From the NCBI GenBank assembly GCA_000437675.1, contig FR901806.1, positions 1 through 13,214 on the forward strand: DNA of 13,214 nt, read 5' to 3'. The notes beneath the pieces are model-generated. The model was given only the letters and a program-made list of their open reading frames with translations. It made no database searches and was not told the origin of the DNA. Position 1 is the stretch's first letter; each line of letters starts with the position of its first letter. Source of the stretch: Prevotella sp. CAG:891 (GTDB lineage Bacteria; Bacteroidota; Bacteroidia; Bacteroidales; Bacteroidaceae). This document shows, piece after piece, positions 6,299 to 13,100 of this stretch. The translations under genes and the position numbers were made by a program.

Positions 6299-6748
6299 TC
6301 AGGTCGAAACGTCATATACATTGCTTCAAATTTCATCATGACATTCTTTTCGGCACTGCTCTGGGCATGCTACCTTCACCTTTTTCCGCGCTTTTGGTAA
6401 AGTAAGGTAGTTAAGTTCTCAGGTAAAACAGATTATTTTAGGAAACTGATTCAATGCTGTATTTTCAGTAAATTCATCATCTCATTCATTCATCTCTAAA
6501 AAAAAATTACTGCCCGCAATTTAAGCAAACCTTTCTCTTCATCGGCTCGCTGCGCCGTTATCTCCACTTTTAATGTTCCCTGCACATCCAATGCTTCACA
6601 CCAATAAGCACAGCGAGCCCCAATTTTTTTCACAAAAGCCGTCTGCTTCTTATTCTCAATGTTGAGATTTGAAGCAGACGGTTTTTTTTGTGCATGAACG
6701 TATAGGCGAACTTCGTGCGTATTGCTTTGTGAACTCGTTTTTTTTCCG
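6299..6748. other. Non-coding stretch after the DTVVP gene
   Basis: No convincing gene is found. A 20-codon ATG frame (6339-6401, hydrophobic) has nothing to support it. A 9-bp inverted repeat GGCTCGCTG/CAGCGAGCC (6544-6552 and 6611-6619) encloses 58 bp and is followed by a T-run (6624-6630). A strong terminator follows at 6639-6689. On the minus strand a 101-codon open frame (6499-6801) lacks ATG and may be the remnant of a gene. Confidence 0.4.
6639..6689 (+). terminator. Strong rho-independent terminator
   Basis: CCGTCTGCTTC (6639-6649) pairs perfectly with GAAGCAGACGG (6671-6681). The loop holds a second 6-bp stem (TCTCAA at 6654-6659 with TTGAGA at 6662-6667). Eight T residues follow (6682-6689). 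It is the first strong plus-strand terminator after the DTVVP gene, about 340 bp past its stop, which implies a long 3' untranslated region or a separate small RNA ending here. Confidence 0.8.
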
Positions 6749-6756
6749 TACCTTTG
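6726..6756 (+). promoter_or_regulatory. Bacteroidetes promoter in the first 80-bp repeat
   Basis: TTTG at 6726-6729 and TACCTTTG at 6749-6756, 19 bp apart, match the -33/-7 consensus. It would transcribe through the second repeat toward the MgtC-family gene. Confidence 0.6.
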
Positions 6757-6908
6757 AATAAGGTAGGATTCGGCTCGGCAATGTCCAATAAAAATACATT
6801 TTTATTTGCCGTTGCGCTCGCCTTTCACTACCTTTGAATAAAGTAGGATTCGGCTCGGCAATGGCATATATAAATACGTTTCCCTTTGCCGTTGCGGTAG
6901 TCAGTCTG
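6749..6908. repeat. Two 80-bp tandem repeats, each with a promoter
   Basis: Unit 1 is 6749-6828 and unit 2 is 6829-6908; a third unit begins with TACCTT at 6909. Both units start TACCTTTGAATAA and continue with GTAGGATTCGGCTCGGCAAT, one mismatch apart over the first 36 bases. They share TTTGCCGTTGCG near the end, while the middle A/T-rich part and the last 14 bases have diverged. Within each unit CGGCAA and TTGCCG form a short inverted repeat. The TTTG near each unit's end is 20 bp from the TACCTT of the next, so the repeat period recreates a promoter each time. Confidence 0.8.
6805..6836 (+). promoter_or_regulatory. Bacteroidetes promoter in the second 80-bp repeat
   Basis: TTTG (6805-6808) and TACCTTTG (6829-6836) are 20 bp apart. 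A weaker third version follows one period later: TTTG at 6885-6888 with TACCTTAT at 6909-6916, about 50 bp before the MgtC-family start codon. Confidence 0.55.
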
Positions 6909-6960
6909 TACCTTATATATAAAGAAAAGGAGTCAAGGTTATTGTAAATAAGTTTTTGTT

Positions 6961-7623
6961 ATGACACCCACCATGCACATACTCATAGAATTTACCCTCC
7001 GCCTGCTTTTGGCATTGGTATTGGGAGGCATCATAGGTTTGGAGCGCGAATACCGTTCGAAAGAAGCCGGATTCCGCACCCACTTCCTGGTTTGTTTGGG
7101 CAGTGCCCTGTTTTGCCTTGTTTCGCAATACGGTTTTGGCGAAATGACCAAGGACGTGTCGCGCGTGGCAGCCCAAGTGGTTTCGGGCATAGGATTTTTA
7201 GGTGCCGGAACGATTATTTTTCAGAAAAATGTGGTGCGCGGACTCACCACAGCAGCCGGACTATGGGTAACTGCAGCCATTGGTTTGGCTTGCGGCACGG
7301 GACTTTATGCCGTGGCGGCCATAGCCACTGCACTGGTGCTTTTAGGCCTTGAAGTAATCAATGCCGTTTTGCCCCAAATGGGCACAATCACCCTGGTGTT
7401 GAAGTTTACCGCCAATTCAAAGCAGAGTGTGAAGCGGGTAGTGGAGCAGATAAAGCGCGACTGCATGGAACTTTATTCCTACGAGTTGAAAGACCGACGA
7501 ACGGATAAAGGTGAGGTTTTTGAAGTTAATCTGGAAATGAAAGTGAAGCGCGGCACGTCGGTTACCAAAATGTTCGACTATCTGGAGGAGTTCGACGATA
7601 TAACTATTTCAAGTATAGAGTAG
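6961..7623 (+). CDS. MgtC/SapB-family inner-membrane protein
   Basis: 220 residues. The N-terminal two thirds is the MgtC domain: LALVLGGIIGLEREYRSKEA (about 17-36), then GFRTHFLVCLGSALFCLVS. GIGFLGAGTIIF (about 76-87), NVVRGLTTAAGLW and TAAIGLACGTGLY complete the conserved pattern of hydrophobic segments. The soluble tail (about 145-220) resembles the ACT-like C-terminal domain of this family. Members affect magnesium homeostasis and inhibit F-type ATPase in some pathogens, but in Bacteroidales the role is unproven. The start could be the ATG at 6961 or at 6973; the AAGGAG at 6926-6931 is about 30 bases too far upstream to decide. It stands alone behind the 80-bp promoter repeats. Confidence 0.9.
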   Translation: MTPTMHILIEFTLRLLLALVLGGIIGLEREYRSKEAGFRTHFLVCLGSALFCLVSQYGFGEMTKDVSRVAAQVVSGIGFLGAGTIIFQKNVVRGLTTAAGLWVTAAIGLACGTGLYAVAAIATALVLLGLEVINAVLPQMGTITLVLKFTANSKQSVKRVVEQIKRDCMELYSYELKDRRTDKGEVFEVNLEMKVKRGTSVTKMFDYLEEFDDITISSIE

Positions 7624-7700
7624 CCGACCGTCAACCTGGCCCGCCATGCTCCTGCGTGCAGAACAAGCAGCTACGGCACAATAACACCTACCAAACGAAT

Positions 7701-7760
7701 GAGGTGCTGCAAAAAATCGCGGAAACGTATTTCGTGATTTTGCAGCACCTCGTTTTTTTT
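7701..7760 (+). terminator. Terminator of the MgtC-family gene
   Basis: GAGGTGCTGCAAAA (7701-7714) pairs with TTTTGCAGCACCTC (7738-7751). The stem extends further inward through ATC/GAT and GAAA/TTTC with a small bulge. Eight T residues follow (7753-7760). The gene beyond is convergent, but no U-run is present on the minus strand. Confidence 0.85.
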
Positions 7761-7862
7761 GTGATAACTGATTTTCAGCATCTACTGAGCCGAAGTTAGT
7801 ACCATCACCCCCCATGCGTATTGATCAGCAACTGAGATTCAAACACGATGCAGGTGATGAGG

Positions 7863-9920
7863 CTAATCAAGCAACTGGTCGGGCGAGTAAATCAGTCCTT
7901 CGACAGCATTGCGCCCTTCAGCGTCAGTGATCACAAAGGTAAATTGCCACTTGTCGCGGTGCGTACCGCCACTGTTGACATGAGGCAAACGCAGAAGCAC
8001 CTTGTTCCAACCCTTGTTCAGGTGAATCGGAGTCACCGGCCGCGCCGTCAGGTTCTCGTTCGTCAACCCCTCCGTAGCATGGTTTTGCCGGATGTTCGCC
8101 TCAGGCTGTTCCCACGTAGGAGCCGGAATTTCGCGGTCGTTTACCCAAACCTTCGAGCCACGGCGGTCCCAGCAACCCACCGTCGGCCCCTTTTCGTCGC
8201 CCGAACGGCTGTAAGTGTACAACTCAATCTGCGCACCCACCTCCTGCGCCTTGGGCGAGTAAACGTAAGTCCAGGCGTATGCCGTTTGGTTTGGCTGCGG
8301 ATGGGCAAAAAACGAAGGAAGCGTAGGGTGCCAAATGTGACGCAAATAGATGCCCGCCCCCGTTGCCAGATGAGTGGCATAGGTTTGTCCATTGTAAACG
8401 AACGACGAAGGCAGCACATCAGCCTCCGACGTTTCGGGCGGCAGAGCCAAATCCTTGTTGCCACCGTTGGGGAAAGGGTCGGTAATGCGCCAGCGCACGT
8501 TGGTTTGCCGAACGTAAGCAATGGGTTCATTTTGCAGCGAATGGTTTTTGTGAAAAAGAAAGCGCCGTTCAAAGTCGGCAAACTCCTCAAACTCCTCACC
8601 ACTGTTGGGCAGCAGCGTACCCCCCTTTTCAATGTACTGTTTGCCACCGCCCCTCCAAGCCCTTTCGGCCGAGGCCAGCACGTTGGCATACAGGTTGTTC
8701 TGCTTCACGATGTCAGCATCCGTGCGCGTTTTCGTATCGTTCCAGGCAGCCGAGATGGTACCGGCTACCTCGTTGGTGCCCTGCTGTTCGTAGTAGATGT
8801 TGCTTTTGTAAATGCCCACAAGGTCGGCATACACATCAAAGTGGTTCGTATAGTTATAGCGGCAGTCAATGTTTGTCACCCCTTTCACCACCTTACCCGA
8901 AGTAGCCCACATTTGCGTCATGTCGCAAAGGTCGGCACTCGGTGGTCCGGCCACCAGCCGATTCCACAGCACCACCTTCAAGCCTTTGCTGCGCACGTGG
9001 TCCGTCATGATTTGCAGAAAGTTGGGGTAAGTAATTTGAACCTCATCGCCACCAATGTGCAGATAAGGCACCCCGTCGAACACCTCGGCAGCCTCATCAA
9101 CAATCCTTTTCAAAGCCTCAACCCCCTGGTCAGTTTGCATGTCGAAGCCCATTGCTTTTTCAAACACATGGCTGTGTCCCGGCATATCGATTTCGGGAAT
9201 CACAGTCACGCCACGTTCACGAGCGTAGGCCACCAGTTCGCGACATTGCGCCTGCGTGTAGAATTTACCCGGCTGTCGGATGTTGAAGGCAGCAGCCGTC
9301 AGGTTCGGGTAGGCCTTCACCTCGAAACGCCAGCCCGTGTAGTCCGTTAGGTGCCAGTGGAACACGTTCACCTTGAAGCGCGCCAGCAAGTCGATTTGTT
9401 TTTTCAGTTCCTCGAACTCCATGAACGAACGCCCCACATCGTGCATAAAACCACGCACCTTGAAAGCCGGCCAGTCAGTAAGTGTCAGCGCCTCGAAAGC
9501 TTCGGCGCCCGGTTCGTAGCCCTCGGCCAGCTGTTGCAAGGTTTGCGCTGCCCGGACAACGCCTGTAGGCGTGACAGCCTCGATGCAAACCCTGTTAGGC
9601 GTGATGTGCAGCCGGTAAGCCTCGTTGGGAAACAAAGCAACGGCATGATCAAAAGCACCTTCAATATGGTCAACCAGTTTCACTACCACTTTAGCCTTGG
9701 CCCGATTGCGTAGTGTACAGCCGTTTTGCCTCAGCACGTTGGCCAGATAGGCACATTGCGTAGGGTCAGTCAGAGTCACAGCCCGGTTCAGTTTGAAAGC
9801 AGCTTCCGGGCCGATAGCCATTTGTTGGGGTTTAGGCAGCAAGTCGCCGTTTTTGGCTTGCAATGTATGCGGAAAAGCCGCAGCAGCTGTTAGTAAAGCC
9901 GTGTAGATAATGTGTTTCAC
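7863..9920 (-). CDS. Secreted GH20 beta-N-acetylhexosaminidase
   Basis: 685 residues from GTG 9918-9920. Family 20 glycoside hydrolases release terminal GlcNAc or GalNAc from glycans by substrate-assisted catalysis. The signal peptide is clear from this start (KHIIYTALLTAAAAFPHTLQ, cleavage near LQA). A GH20b-like N-terminal domain (about 25-145) precedes the catalytic barrel (about 155-460). Seen in the barrel are FMHDVGRSF, FHWHLTDYTGWRFEV, VIPEIDMPGHSH and YLHIGGDE, the last carrying the catalytic Asp-Glu pair (292-293). A C-terminal beta-rich region (about 530-685) is probably an accessory domain. An upstream TTG (9953) is in frame but lies inside a terminator hairpin, and it would put charge-free FFFLF ahead of the signal peptide, so GTG is preferred. 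It is downstream of a hexosamine-kinase-like gene, suggesting amino-sugar salvage. GC content looks higher than in neighbouring genes. Confidence 0.88.
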   Translation of the reverse strand: MKHIIYTALLTAAAAFPHTLQAKNGDLLPKPQQMAIGPEAAFKLNRAVTLTDPTQCAYLANVLRQNGCTLRNRAKAKVVVKLVDHIEGAFDHAVALFPNEAYRLHITPNRVCIEAVTPTGVVRAAQTLQQLAEGYEPGAEAFEALTLTDWPAFKVRGFMHDVGRSFMEFEELKKQIDLLARFKVNVFHWHLTDYTGWRFEVKAYPNLTAAAFNIRQPGKFYTQAQCRELVAYARERGVTVIPEIDMPGHSHVFEKAMGFDMQTDQGVEALKRIVDEAAEVFDGVPYLHIGGDEVQITYPNFLQIMTDHVRSKGLKVVLWNRLVAGPPSADLCDMTQMWATSGKVVKGVTNIDCRYNYTNHFDVYADLVGIYKSNIYYEQQGTNEVAGTISAAWNDTKTRTDADIVKQNNLYANVLASAERAWRGGGKQYIEKGGTLLPNSGEEFEEFADFERRFLFHKNHSLQNEPIAYVRQTNVRWRITDPFPNGGNKDLALPPETSEADVLPSSFVYNGQTYATHLATGAGIYLRHIWHPTLPSFFAHPQPNQTAYAWTYVYSPKAQEVGAQIELYTYSRSGDEKGPTVGCWDRRGSKVWVNDREIPAPTWEQPEANIRQNHATEGLTNENLTARPVTPIHLNKGWNKVLLRLPHVNSGGTHRDKWQFTFVITDAEGRNAVEGLIYSPDQLLD

Positions 9921-9936
9921 CGTAGGAAATAAAAAG

Positions 9937-9981
9937 AAAAAGGCGGGTAACAAATTGAACTTTGTTATCCCGCCTTTTTTT
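9937..9981 (-). terminator. Terminator or attenuator hairpin between the kinase and hexosaminidase genes
   Basis: GGCGGG-T-AACAAA (9942-9954) pairs with TTTGTTATCCCGCC (9961-9974) with a single bulged base and a 6-base loop. On the minus strand the stem is followed by UUUUUCUUUUU (9941-9931); on the plus strand by TTTTTTT. It can therefore work in both directions. It ends about 17 bases before the hexosaminidase GTG, so transcription of that gene must read through it or start within it. Confidence 0.8.
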
Positions 9982-9995
9982 ATGGTTTTTAAATC

Positions 9996-10016
9996 ACCTG
10001 CTGCATGCAGTCAGGT
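9996..10016. other. 21-bp near-palindrome after the kinase gene
   Basis: CTGCATGCAG (10001-10010) is a perfect 10-bp palindrome. It is flanked by ACCTG and, after one extra T, CAGGT, giving a nearly symmetric 21-bp element between the kinase stop and the terminator. It may be an operator or a second small hairpin; nothing visible decides. Confidence 0.35.
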
Positions 10017-10031
10017 TCCCTTTCAAGGAAA

Positions 10032-11123
10032 TTACTTGTTTAATTGCTCCTTGATGAAAGCTTCCATTTCGGGAAGGTGATCCTCGGCGCTCTTGAGGAG
10101 CGTGAGCTGGTTCTTCGTACGCACCAAGTTGTGTTCGGGATACTGAATCTTGAAGTAAGTATCGCCGTTGAGGTAGTCGGTAAAGAAGCGAACAGTCTGC
10201 ATGTAGGGGAAGAGCGTAGCACCGTAAGGCAGATTTTCAATTTCGATAGACGTAAGGAAAGCACCGGCCGTTTTCAGATAACCTTCGGTAAATGCTTTGA
10301 AAATGTCCATGCGGAACTGAATCTTGTCGTATTCGGGGCTATCTTCGGGCATGGTGTTGGCAGCCGAACGGAGGAAGTCGCCGTAGTCCGAGAATACGAA
10401 GCTAGGCATAGCCGTGTCAAGGTCGATGACACAGAGCACGCTGTCGTCCTGATCGAAAAGAATGTTGTCTACCTTCGTATCGCAGTGGCAGATGCGCTTA
10501 GGCAGTTTACCCTCGCGGAAGAGCTGCTCAGAACGGCACATGCTGTCGGCACGCTTTTCGATTTCGTCGATGATATCTTTCGTTTCAGCCACACGTCCGG
10601 CCTTGTCGGCAGCCACAGCTTCCTTGAACTGTTGCAGACGGAATTCGATGTTGTGGAAGTCCTTGATGGTTTCGCCCAACTCAACGGGGATGTCGGCAAG
10701 CATAGCCTGGAAATCGCCAAAGGTTTCGCCCACGATGTACGAGCTTTTGGGAGTTACGCTCGACTTCGAAACAGTGTCGGGAATGAAGTCCATCACGCGC
10801 CAGTATTTTTCGTCGTGAACGAAGTAGTATTTACCATCCTTGCAGGGCACGAAGTGCAGCACCTTGCGGTCGATGTCGGGCGTGCCGGCAGCTTCAAGCT
10901 TTTTGCGGATATGCGACGTTACGGCCACAATATTGTTCATGAGCATGTCGACATCGGGGAAGATGGCATTGTTCACGTGCTGAAGCACATAGTTAGGAGC
11001 ATCGCCTTCGGTTTCAACGAGGTAAGTAGTATTGATCAAACCGTTTCCGAGCGGTTTTACTTCGGCAACGTTGCCTTGAATTTCAAATTGGCAGACGATG
11101 TGCTGCAAATCTTTCTGTTCCAT
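10032..11123 (-). CDS. APH-fold kinase, probable N-acetylhexosamine 1-kinase
   Basis: 363 residues of the aminoglycoside-phosphotransferase/choline-kinase fold. HCDTKVDNILFD (213-224) is the catalytic loop with base Asp215. VIDLDTAMPSFVFSDYGD (232-249) supplies the metal-binding Asp. Both segments closely resemble NahK-type N-acetylhexosamine 1-kinases, whose loop I recall as H-N-D-T-K-x-N-N followed by CVIDLDT. The early GNGLINTTYLV (26-36) is the nucleotide-binding loop. Expected role: ATP-dependent 1-phosphorylation of GlcNAc or GalNAc in the cytoplasm. The secreted GH20 hexosaminidase lies directly downstream, so release outside and phosphorylation inside form one salvage route; no transporter for the sugar is in the window. 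Sugar specificity is inference. A phosphotransferase of other small molecules remains possible. Confidence 0.8.
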   Translation of the reverse strand: MEQKDLQHIVCQFEIQGNVAEVKPLGNGLINTTYLVETEGDAPNYVLQHVNNAIFPDVDMLMNNIVAVTSHIRKKLEAAGTPDIDRKVLHFVPCKDGKYYFVHDEKYWRVMDFIPDTVSKSSVTPKSSYIVGETFGDFQAMLADIPVELGETIKDFHNIEFRLQQFKEAVAADKAGRVAETKDIIDEIEKRADSMCRSEQLFREGKLPKRICHCDTKVDNILFDQDDSVLCVIDLDTAMPSFVFSDYGDFLRSAANTMPEDSPEYDKIQFRMDIFKAFTEGYLKTAGAFLTSIEIENLPYGATLFPYMQTVRFFTDYLNGDTYFKIQYPEHNLVRTKNQLTLLKSAEDHLPEMEAFIKEQLNK

Positions 11124-11188
11124 GATATGATTATGTAGTAATGTTTTGGATTAACTGATATGATTATGTAGCAATGTTTTGGATTAAC
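11123..11188. repeat. 33-bp tandem duplication in the kinase leader
   Basis: Copies at 11123-11155 and 11156-11188 differ at one position (GTAGTAATG versus GTAGCAATG). The first copy begins at the first base of the start codon, so the leader contains two near-identical pre-start segments. It looks like a recent slipped duplication. Confidence 0.85.
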
Positions 11189-11206
11189 TGTGAAAAGTGC
11201 GGCTTA

Positions 11207-11238
11207 CAAATGTAGCCACAAATTGTTGCGCAAATGTA
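11207..11238 (-). promoter_or_regulatory. Candidate promoter of the kinase gene
   Basis: The minus strand has TACATTTG at 11214-11207 and again at 11238-11231. Both match TAnnTTTG. For the proximal copy, TTTG at 11234-11231 stands as a -33 box with a short 16-bp gap. Predicted leader length is about 77-100 nt and includes the duplicated 33-mer. Confidence 0.5.
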
Positions 11239-11292
11239 ATAATTATTTTTCAAGTAGCTGCGTAAAAAGTCATAGCTTCTATTCCAAAGCCT

Positions 11293-11316
11293 AAAAAAAG
11301 CGTCAGTTGCCGACGC
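11293..11316 (-). terminator. Possible minus-strand terminator upstream of the kinase promoter
   Basis: GCGTC/GACGC (arms 11300-11304 and 11312-11316) form a 5-bp stem, followed on the minus strand by seven U residues (11299-11293). The stem is short. It would insulate the kinase promoter from leftward transcription out of the repeat region. Confidence 0.35.
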
Positions 11317-11387
11317 AGCGCGATGAAATAGGGCCTAAAAACGTAGTAAGCAGTTGCTCCCAAGTATTTGTCACCCTACTTATATAT

Positions 11388-11429
11388 ATAAGGAGTACTT
11401 TTTAAAGTATAAGGACTACATTTTAAAGC
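11388..11429. repeat. Two 21-bp direct repeats (AAGGA-TAC-TTTTAAAG)
   Basis: Units 11388-11408 and 11409-11429 match at 18 of 21 positions (core AAGGAGTACTTTTTAAAG versus AAGGACTACATTTTAAAG). The first overlaps the end of CTTATATATATAAG. The TTATATATA-plus-AAGGAGT arrangement resembles 6913-6932 in front of the MgtC-family gene. Confidence 0.7.
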
Positions 11430-11667
11430 AGCGTGCCGTGTAGAATCGTGTGGGTAGCCAAGTTTCCCATCAACCGGTTGAAGCATACAAATATTTCGTA
11501 AGCAAATTCATGCTTGTTGGGTACATGGTGCTTTTAACAAAAGGCTTAATAAACTCAAAATCAAATCCATTCGCCCTTTGTTGAATTTCGCGTCACCCCC
11601 GGCGTTCGTAACTCCACGCTTCTGGTTTATCTCAACGCGCTGATTATCAGCGGTTCCAAATTTCTTA

Positions 11668-11771
11668 AAACTAGCTCGGAACTAATTTAAACTAGCTCGG
11701 AACTAATTTGCACAAGCTCGGAACTAATTTCAACAACCGCGGAACTAATTTCAACAATCGCGGACTAATTT
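11668..11771. repeat. Five tandem 21-bp repeats with GGAACTAATTT core
   Basis: Copies start at 11668, 11689, 11710, 11731 and 11752. Copies 1 and 2 are identical (AAACTAGCTCGGAACTAATT then T). Copies 3-5 vary in the first ten bases, and copy 5 lacks one A. The conserved half is CGGAACTAATTT. There are no spacers, so this is not a CRISPR. The period of two helical turns and the five copies resemble iterons or a multi-site protein-binding array. Confidence 0.85.
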
Positions 11772-11926
11772 GTTTCAATCTCTCATTTCGTGCCTCAATA
11801 GTCTGAGTGTAAACGGGGAAGTGAAGTTTGATGTTTAATATAAATTCACCTTGTGATGCGATACAATGTTACAAACTTAGTTCCGAATGAAAATGCAATG
11901 TGGTGTATGGAGGCAGTGTGTGAAAC

Positions 11927-12997
11927 ATGGCTTACCTCACAATGACGTGGTATGAATGTATCAGTAATTTCCAACATTTACTCAAAATACAAACTATGAT
12001 TATGGCTAAAGAACCTCCGCGTCAGCAGACGCTTTCAGCACCCTTGCATTCTTTTTCAGATAAACAGATTCATGAGTTGTCCGGTGGTGCAAATCGCATT
12101 AGTCAACTACATTTTTTATCTTTTATGCAAGCGCAAATTGATGAGATTCGCGCATTGGGCAGACAACGTACCGCTGAAACGTACGCCACAGCATTACGCA
12201 GTTTTGCTCGTTTCCTGAAAGGGACAGATTTGTTGCTCGACCATTTTGTACCCGAAGTAATGATGGCTTACGAAGCCTATTTGCAATCTTGCGGTGTATG
12301 TCGAAATACGTCGTCCTTTTATATGCGCAATCTGAGGGCGGTTTACAATCGGGCAGTTTGGCAGGGGTTAACCTTGCAAAGGCATCCATTTAAGTATGTA
12401 TATACGGGAGTTGAGGCAACCCTGAAGCGTGCCATACCCATTCAGGACATTCAACGTCTCAAGCAAACCGACCTTTCGTCGCGTTGCAAGTTAGCGTTTG
12501 CCCGCGATATGTTTCTGTTTAGTTTTTATACACGCGGCATGTCGTTTGTCGATATGGCTTACTTGCGTAAGTGCGATTTGTGTGGTACGTACTTAACGTA
12601 CAAAAGGCGTAAAACAAGGCAAACTTTGCACATCAAGTGGGAAAAGAATATGCGTGAACTGGTCGAGAAATACGACATACCATCTTCCCCCTATCTATTG
12701 CCCATCATAAAGCCCGATGCAATGATCGATGTGCGTAAGCAATACCTTTATGCGAGCCAAAACATTAACCGTCATCTAAAGCTGTTAGGTAGGGAATTGG
12801 GATTTTCAAATCCTTTAACCTTGTATGTAGCTCGTCATGCTTGGGCAAGTATCGCCAAAAGTAAAAATATTCCACTCTCTGTAATCAGCGAGGGTATGGG
12901 ACATGAATCCGAAGCAACAACCCGTATATACCTTGCCTCTTTAGATACAAAAGCCGTGGATAAAGCCAATCACTTAATATTGAAATCCTTGTTGTAG
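11927..12997 (+). CDS. Tyrosine-type site-specific recombinase
   Basis: 356 residues from ATG 11927, or about 331-333 if the later MIMAKEPP methionines (11996, 12002) are used; no Shine-Dalgarno decides. The SAM-like core-binding domain spans about 62-155 (ETYATALRSFARFL and so on). The catalytic domain shows Arg203 (FYTRGMSFVDMAYL), a beta-hairpin Lys (YKRRKTRQTL, about Lys229), Arg303 (LYVARHAWASIA), His326 (SEGMGHES) and the nucleophile Tyr335 (TTRIYLASLD). At the usual His of the HxxR box there is Tyr300, a pattern I associate with Bacteroidales integrases and invertases. All required residues are present, so it should be active. It stands alone, with no excisionase, cargo or tRNA nearby; its partner sites were not found. 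Roles in DNA inversion or element mobility are both open. Confidence 0.9.
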   Translation: MAYLTMTWYECISNFQHLLKIQTMIMAKEPPRQQTLSAPLHSFSDKQIHELSGGANRISQLHFLSFMQAQIDEIRALGRQRTAETYATALRSFARFLKGTDLLLDHFVPEVMMAYEAYLQSCGVCRNTSSFYMRNLRAVYNRAVWQGLTLQRHPFKYVYTGVEATLKRAIPIQDIQRLKQTDLSSRCKLAFARDMFLFSFYTRGMSFVDMAYLRKCDLCGTYLTYKRRKTRQTLHIKWEKNMRELVEKYDIPSSPYLLPIIKPDAMIDVRKQYLYASQNINRHLKLLGRELGFSNPLTLYVARHAWASIAKSKNIPLSVISEGMGHESEATTRIYLASLDTKAVDKANHLILKSLL

Positions 12998-13004
12998 GTA
13001 TTAC

Positions 13005-13053
13005 TAAAAATGAGCCGATGCCCTTAAATAAAAATGTTAGGGCATCGGCTCAT
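13005..13053 (-). terminator. Perfect 15-bp hairpin after the recombinase
   Basis: ATGAGCCGATGCCCT (13010-13024) and AGGGCATCGGCTCAT (13039-13053) pair without mismatch around a 14-base loop. On the minus strand the stem continues into UUUUU (bases 13010-13006), so it is a better terminator for leftward transcription. On the plus strand it lacks a T-run but begins 12 bp after the recombinase stop and may still end that transcript or protect its 3' end. Confidence 0.7.
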
Positions 13054-13100
13054 CGTGTATTTGTATGCTCATCTCTTACTTAGAGAAGTGAATTCGTCTG

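Larger units (their letters stand above)
11239..11926. other. Non-coding region before the recombinase
   Basis: No gene is supported in this stretch. It contains a minus-strand hairpin with a T-run (11293-11316), a 14-bp A/T palindrome CTTATATATATAAG (11379-11392) and a 21-bp repeat doublet (11388-11429). It also contains a perfect palindrome CAACCGGTTG (11471-11480), the five-copy 21-bp array (11668-11771) and an inverted partial copy of that array's core (11873-11887). Confidence 0.6.

Noticed and set aside
6339..6401. A 20-codon hydrophobic ATG frame after the DTVVP gene
   Set aside because: It is too short, with no ribosome binding or promoter evidence, and nothing distinguishes it from chance.
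7848..9350. A 500-codon plus-strand open frame
   Set aside because: It lies entirely opposite the GH20 gene, its translation is Arg/Val/His-rich with no family motif, and the GH20 frame carries all expected catalytic motifs. It is a codon-bias shadow.
9921..9953. TTG start at 9953 for the hexosaminidase
   Set aside because: It lies within the stem-loop of a terminator and adds 11 residues before an otherwise ideal signal peptide that starts at GTG 9920.
10044..11138. A 364-codon plus-strand open frame
   Set aside because: It mirrors the kinase gene almost exactly, which has clear APH motifs. The antisense translation has no recognisable features.
11668..11771. CRISPR array
   Set aside because: The repeats are contiguous 21-mers with no unique spacers, and no cas gene is present.
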